A stretch of 64,000 nucleotides of DNA from Cryptomeria japonica (taxonomy: Eukaryota > Streptophyta > Pinopsida > Cupressales > Cupressaceae), in NCBI RefSeq assembly GCF_030272615.1, contig NC_081415.1, forward strand, positions 601,233,644 to 601,297,643, written 5' to 3'. The notes under the pieces are model-generated. The model was not told where the DNA came from. It did no database searches and saw only the letters and a list, made by a program, of their open reading frames with translations. The position numbers and the translations under genes are program-made. Below, in pieces: positions 63,093 through 64,000 of the stretch. Numbering within the stretch: the first letter of the stretch is position 1; each line of letters starts with the position of its first letter.

Positions 63093-64000
63093 AAGGCAAA
63101 GCTCGAATCATTACCTAGAGATTTCAAGTAGAAAATGCAAATCAGAGAACAAGGTATGGGAGAATACTCTTTGGAACCCATGTGTTTGGCCAACTTACCA
63201 ACATCACCCAAATCTCATGGATTACCCACAACATCAATGCATCAGGTAACTTAGCCCATCACCAAATTTGATTGTACCTTCATCCAACTAGGCACTCTAG
63301 CACATGAATCAGAAGAGAAGGACATTCTTAGCTGGTTATACAAAGATGAGGAAGAAGATAACAGAGCAGCTGCTCTGGATATAGTTCTACCAACACACCT
63401 ATATGGAAAGGGCTACTTAATCATGCAACAAATGAGATATGATGGTAAAGGACCTATTGGAAAATGCAAAGAAGAAGTCACTGAACCCATAGACCTTCCT
63501 TCACAGCTTAGTAGAGACAAAACAGGATTGGGTTGTAAAATCACTTCCCTATTAAGAAATACACCACAGATAATTCCAAAACCTCAATGGAAAGCAAAGA
63601 AGAAGTACAAAGAAGAATCCTGGTAGGAAGCACTATTTGATTTAGAAAAAACAATCCGCAAGGCACGTGAACGTCAAGAACAGAAGCAACATTAGGGAAA
63701 GCTCCTCATTCATAAGAAGGCCATATCCACAACAGTAGCTCATATTCAAACACCAATATCTAAAAAACCAACAAAATCATCTACTAATACCGTTATTCCC
63801 CCCCAAGGAGGCATAGTTTATGAACAAATACAAAAACTAGAAGTAGGATCCGACACCGAATCAACAAAAACTATCAAACTGGTATCCATCATCAAAGATC
63901 TATTTTCACCATATAACATACTTGTTTACAGCACGGATAAAATCTGGGATGATAACTCAAAGACTGATTCCAATGAATATGAATGGGGTAGTTGCTCAAA
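63093..64000 (+). pseudogene. gypsy-B protease-to-RT linker with G-patch-like segment
   Basis: Reads through TAG stops near 63129, 63624 and 63693. YDGKGPIGKCKEEVTEP and RDKTGLGCKI (63433-63545) resemble the G-patch (YxGxGPIGK, DxTGLGY) found before the reverse transcriptase in Tat-type elements. The frame runs off the window. Confidence 0.7.

Larger units (their letters stand above)
55926..64000 (+). mobile_element. Ty3/gypsy element, Tat/Ogre-like (gypsy-B), right end outside window
   Basis: TGTAGACA at 55926 begins the 5' LTR exactly where copia-3 is broken; GTTAG (55921-55925) is the candidate target duplication. A long leader, an extra ORF, gag, protease and a G-patch segment follow in order. 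No reverse transcriptase is reached before the window ends. Confidence 0.85.

Overview
The window is repeat-dominated plant nuclear DNA. The organism is most likely a seed plant with a very large genome, and a gymnosperm is plausible. The evidence is Ty1/copia elements with the iMet-tRNA primer site TGGTATCAGAGC, an En/Spm (CACTA) element with plant-type Tnp2 and Transposase_24 proteins, an L1-type LINE with a zf-RVT and RNase H tail, and a Tat/Ogre-like Ty3/gypsy element. The species cannot be named from sequence alone. I see no convincing intact single-copy host gene. Almost every coding region is a decayed transposon gene.

Layout. (1) 1-5575: an old copia element (copia-1, +), with its 5' LTR cut by the window edge and an internally deleted gag-pol. 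(2) 5576-8630: a decayed multi-exon gene (-) with RNase H-fold transposase-like motifs. Its 3' end is cut off by copia-1, and its 5' side borders a palindromic array (8640-9490). (3) 9490-15409: decayed DNA with a roughly 30-bp minisatellite field (12590-14120) and a gypsy RNase H scrap. (4) 15410-30410: a CACTA element (-) carrying tnp2, a SET-domain gene and a tnpA-like Transposase_24 gene. A 6.7-kb copia element (copia-2, -) sits inside tnp2, flanked by a near-perfect 5-bp target duplication. (5) 30411-41521: old DNA with a tandemly duplicated gypsy RNase H fragment and a 3.5-kb solo LTR (34297-37825) with a perfect GGTGA duplication. (6) 41534-51583: a long L1-type LINE (+) bounded by a 12-bp direct repeat. 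It has ORF1, ORF2, an inserted 1-kb solo copia LTR and an unexpected third ORF near the 3' end. (7) 52939-64000: a nest of a gypsy protease fragment, split by copia-3, which is split in turn by an Ogre-like gypsy element that runs off the right edge with an extra ORF upstream of gag.

A theme runs through the window. Premature stops in the retroelement, CACTA and LINE frames are almost all explained by C-to-T or G-to-A changes at Gln, Arg or Trp codons, many of them CAG to TAG (a CHG site) or CGA to TGA (a CG site). This is the decay expected of heavily cytosine-methylated transposons. The most interesting items are the SET gene inside the CACTA element, the transposase-like family at 5.6-8.6 kb, the third LINE ORF, the pre-gag ORF of the gypsy element, and clusters of a short TAGCGCAT-like motif around that element's leader.
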